A DNA stretch of 64,000 bases. Source: JBBIPA01 sp963775935 (GTDB taxonomy: Bacteria > Chloroflexota > Dehalococcoidia > GIF9 > UBA5629). Made by a program: the position numbers and the translations under genes. This document shows positions 63,723-64,000 of the stretch, one piece after another. The stretch is taken from NCBI GenBank assembly GCA_963775935.1, contig CAVZKR010000008.1, positions 186,001 through 250,000 of the forward strand, written 5' to 3'. Each line of letters starts with the position of its first letter. Position 1 is the first letter of the stretch. The notes below the pieces were generated by a model. That model was not told where the DNA came from and searched no databases. It saw nothing but the letters and a program-made list of their open reading frames with translations.

Positions 63723-64000
63723 ATGGACCAGCAAGCTGTTATTGAAATAAAAAATCTCACCAAGGCTTATGGCAATTTCATTGCCGTTGATAAGCTTAAT
63801 TTGTGCATTGATGAAGGAGAAATCTTCGGCTTCCTGGGGCCGAACGGTGCCGGTAAAACTACCACCATACTGATGCTTCTCGGACTCACCGAGCCCACAT
63901 CAGGTAGTGCCCAGGTATGTGGATTTAATCCCACGAGGGAACCACTTAAAGTTAAACGCATCGTTGGCTATCTCCCGGAAAAGGTAGGGTTTTACGAAGA
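63723..64000 (+). CDS. ABC transporter ATPase, 5' part only
   Basis: The first 92 residues of an ABC ATPase are present before the window ends: IEIKNLTKAYGNFIAVDKLN, Walker A (GFLGPNGAGKTTTILMLLGL) and the GYLPEKVGFYE segment around the Q-loop position. It resembles CcmA/NatA-type export ATPases. It starts 5 nt after the NEW3 gene, so the two form an operon. Confidence 0.92.
   Translation, partial: MDQQAVIEIKNLTKAYGNFIAVDKLNLCIDEGEIFGFLGPNGAGKTTTILMLLGLTEPTSGSAQVCGFNPTREPLKVKRIVGYLPEKVGFYE

Noticed and set aside
1..64000. CRISPR arrays, insertion sequences, prophage, rRNA
   Set aside because: No regularly spaced repeats, transposase or integrase motifs, or rRNA-like sequence were seen on reading through.

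Overview
The window is a moderately AT-rich bacterial chromosome segment, almost all of it conserved housekeeping genes. A Gram-positive-type short YidC, a GTP-dependent PEP carboxykinase, cysteine-rich zinc forms of S18 and L33, MacB-type ABC transporters and the overall gene mix suggest a monoderm Chloroflexota close to Dehalococcoidia. This is inferred from gene content; there is no rRNA in the window. No CRISPR array, transposase, integrase or prophage was seen.

Layout. 1-7.5 kb (minus): rpsF-ssb-rpsR-rpmH-rnpA-yidD-PQQ-propeller lipoprotein-yidC-jag-ileS, a tightly overlapping translation and membrane-insertion block. 7.6-14.0 kb (plus): ychF, dgt, then the dnaG-rpoD macromolecular-synthesis pair and a small membrane-anchored protein. 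14.0-18.3 kb (minus): ffh and uvrA. 18.4-29.6 kb (minus): a long sulfur, cysteine and cofactor block. Reading downstream from its Rrf2 regulator it runs cysK, cystathionine gamma-synthase/lyase, MacB-like permease, ATPase, DUF2318-like Cys-rich lipoprotein, threonine synthase, NIL protein, cysteine desulfurase, AIR-synthase-like protein, FdhD and NadA. 29.7-35.6 kb (minus): a 50-aa membrane protein followed by a long inverted repeat, a TIGR04076-like protein, then tRNA-Thr/tRNA-Tyr/tRNA-Thr-tuf-rpmG-secE-nusG-rplK-rplA-[L10 leader]-rplJ-rplL. 35.6-43.8 kb (plus): a DUF151 nuclease-like protein with an internal insertion, then the F0F1 ATP synthase operon I-B-E-(36-aa membrane peptide)-F-H-A-G-D-C. 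43.8-55.5 kb: khpA/rpsP, endonuclease V, prfB with a programmed +1 frameshift, a peptidase MA-like protein, radC, a LOG protein, a beta-CASP hydrolase, a solitary oligopeptide-binding lipoprotein, pckG and a histone-deacetylase-like hydrolase. 55.5-64 kb: secF/secD, CCA-adding-type nucleotidyltransferase, proB-proA, rph, a NEW3-domain protein and the start of an ABC ATPase.

Quality warning. ileS, yidC, the PQQ lipoprotein, uvrA, secD and cca, and possibly ssb, carry single-base indels. Protein similarity resumes in another frame after each. About eighteen were counted, many in short homopolymers and clustered in a few patches. Sequencing or assembly error is the simplest explanation, so these genes are annotated as full-length with frameshifts rather than as many small genes.

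The most interesting points are the Rrf2-headed sulfur block with a stripped-down P19-like DUF2318/ABC module, the 34-bp perfect inverted repeat beside a 50-aa membrane protein, a 36-aa membrane peptide inside the ATP synthase operon, the DUF151 protein with about 70 extra residues, and three genes (nfi, proB, cca) whose promoters predict leaderless mRNAs.
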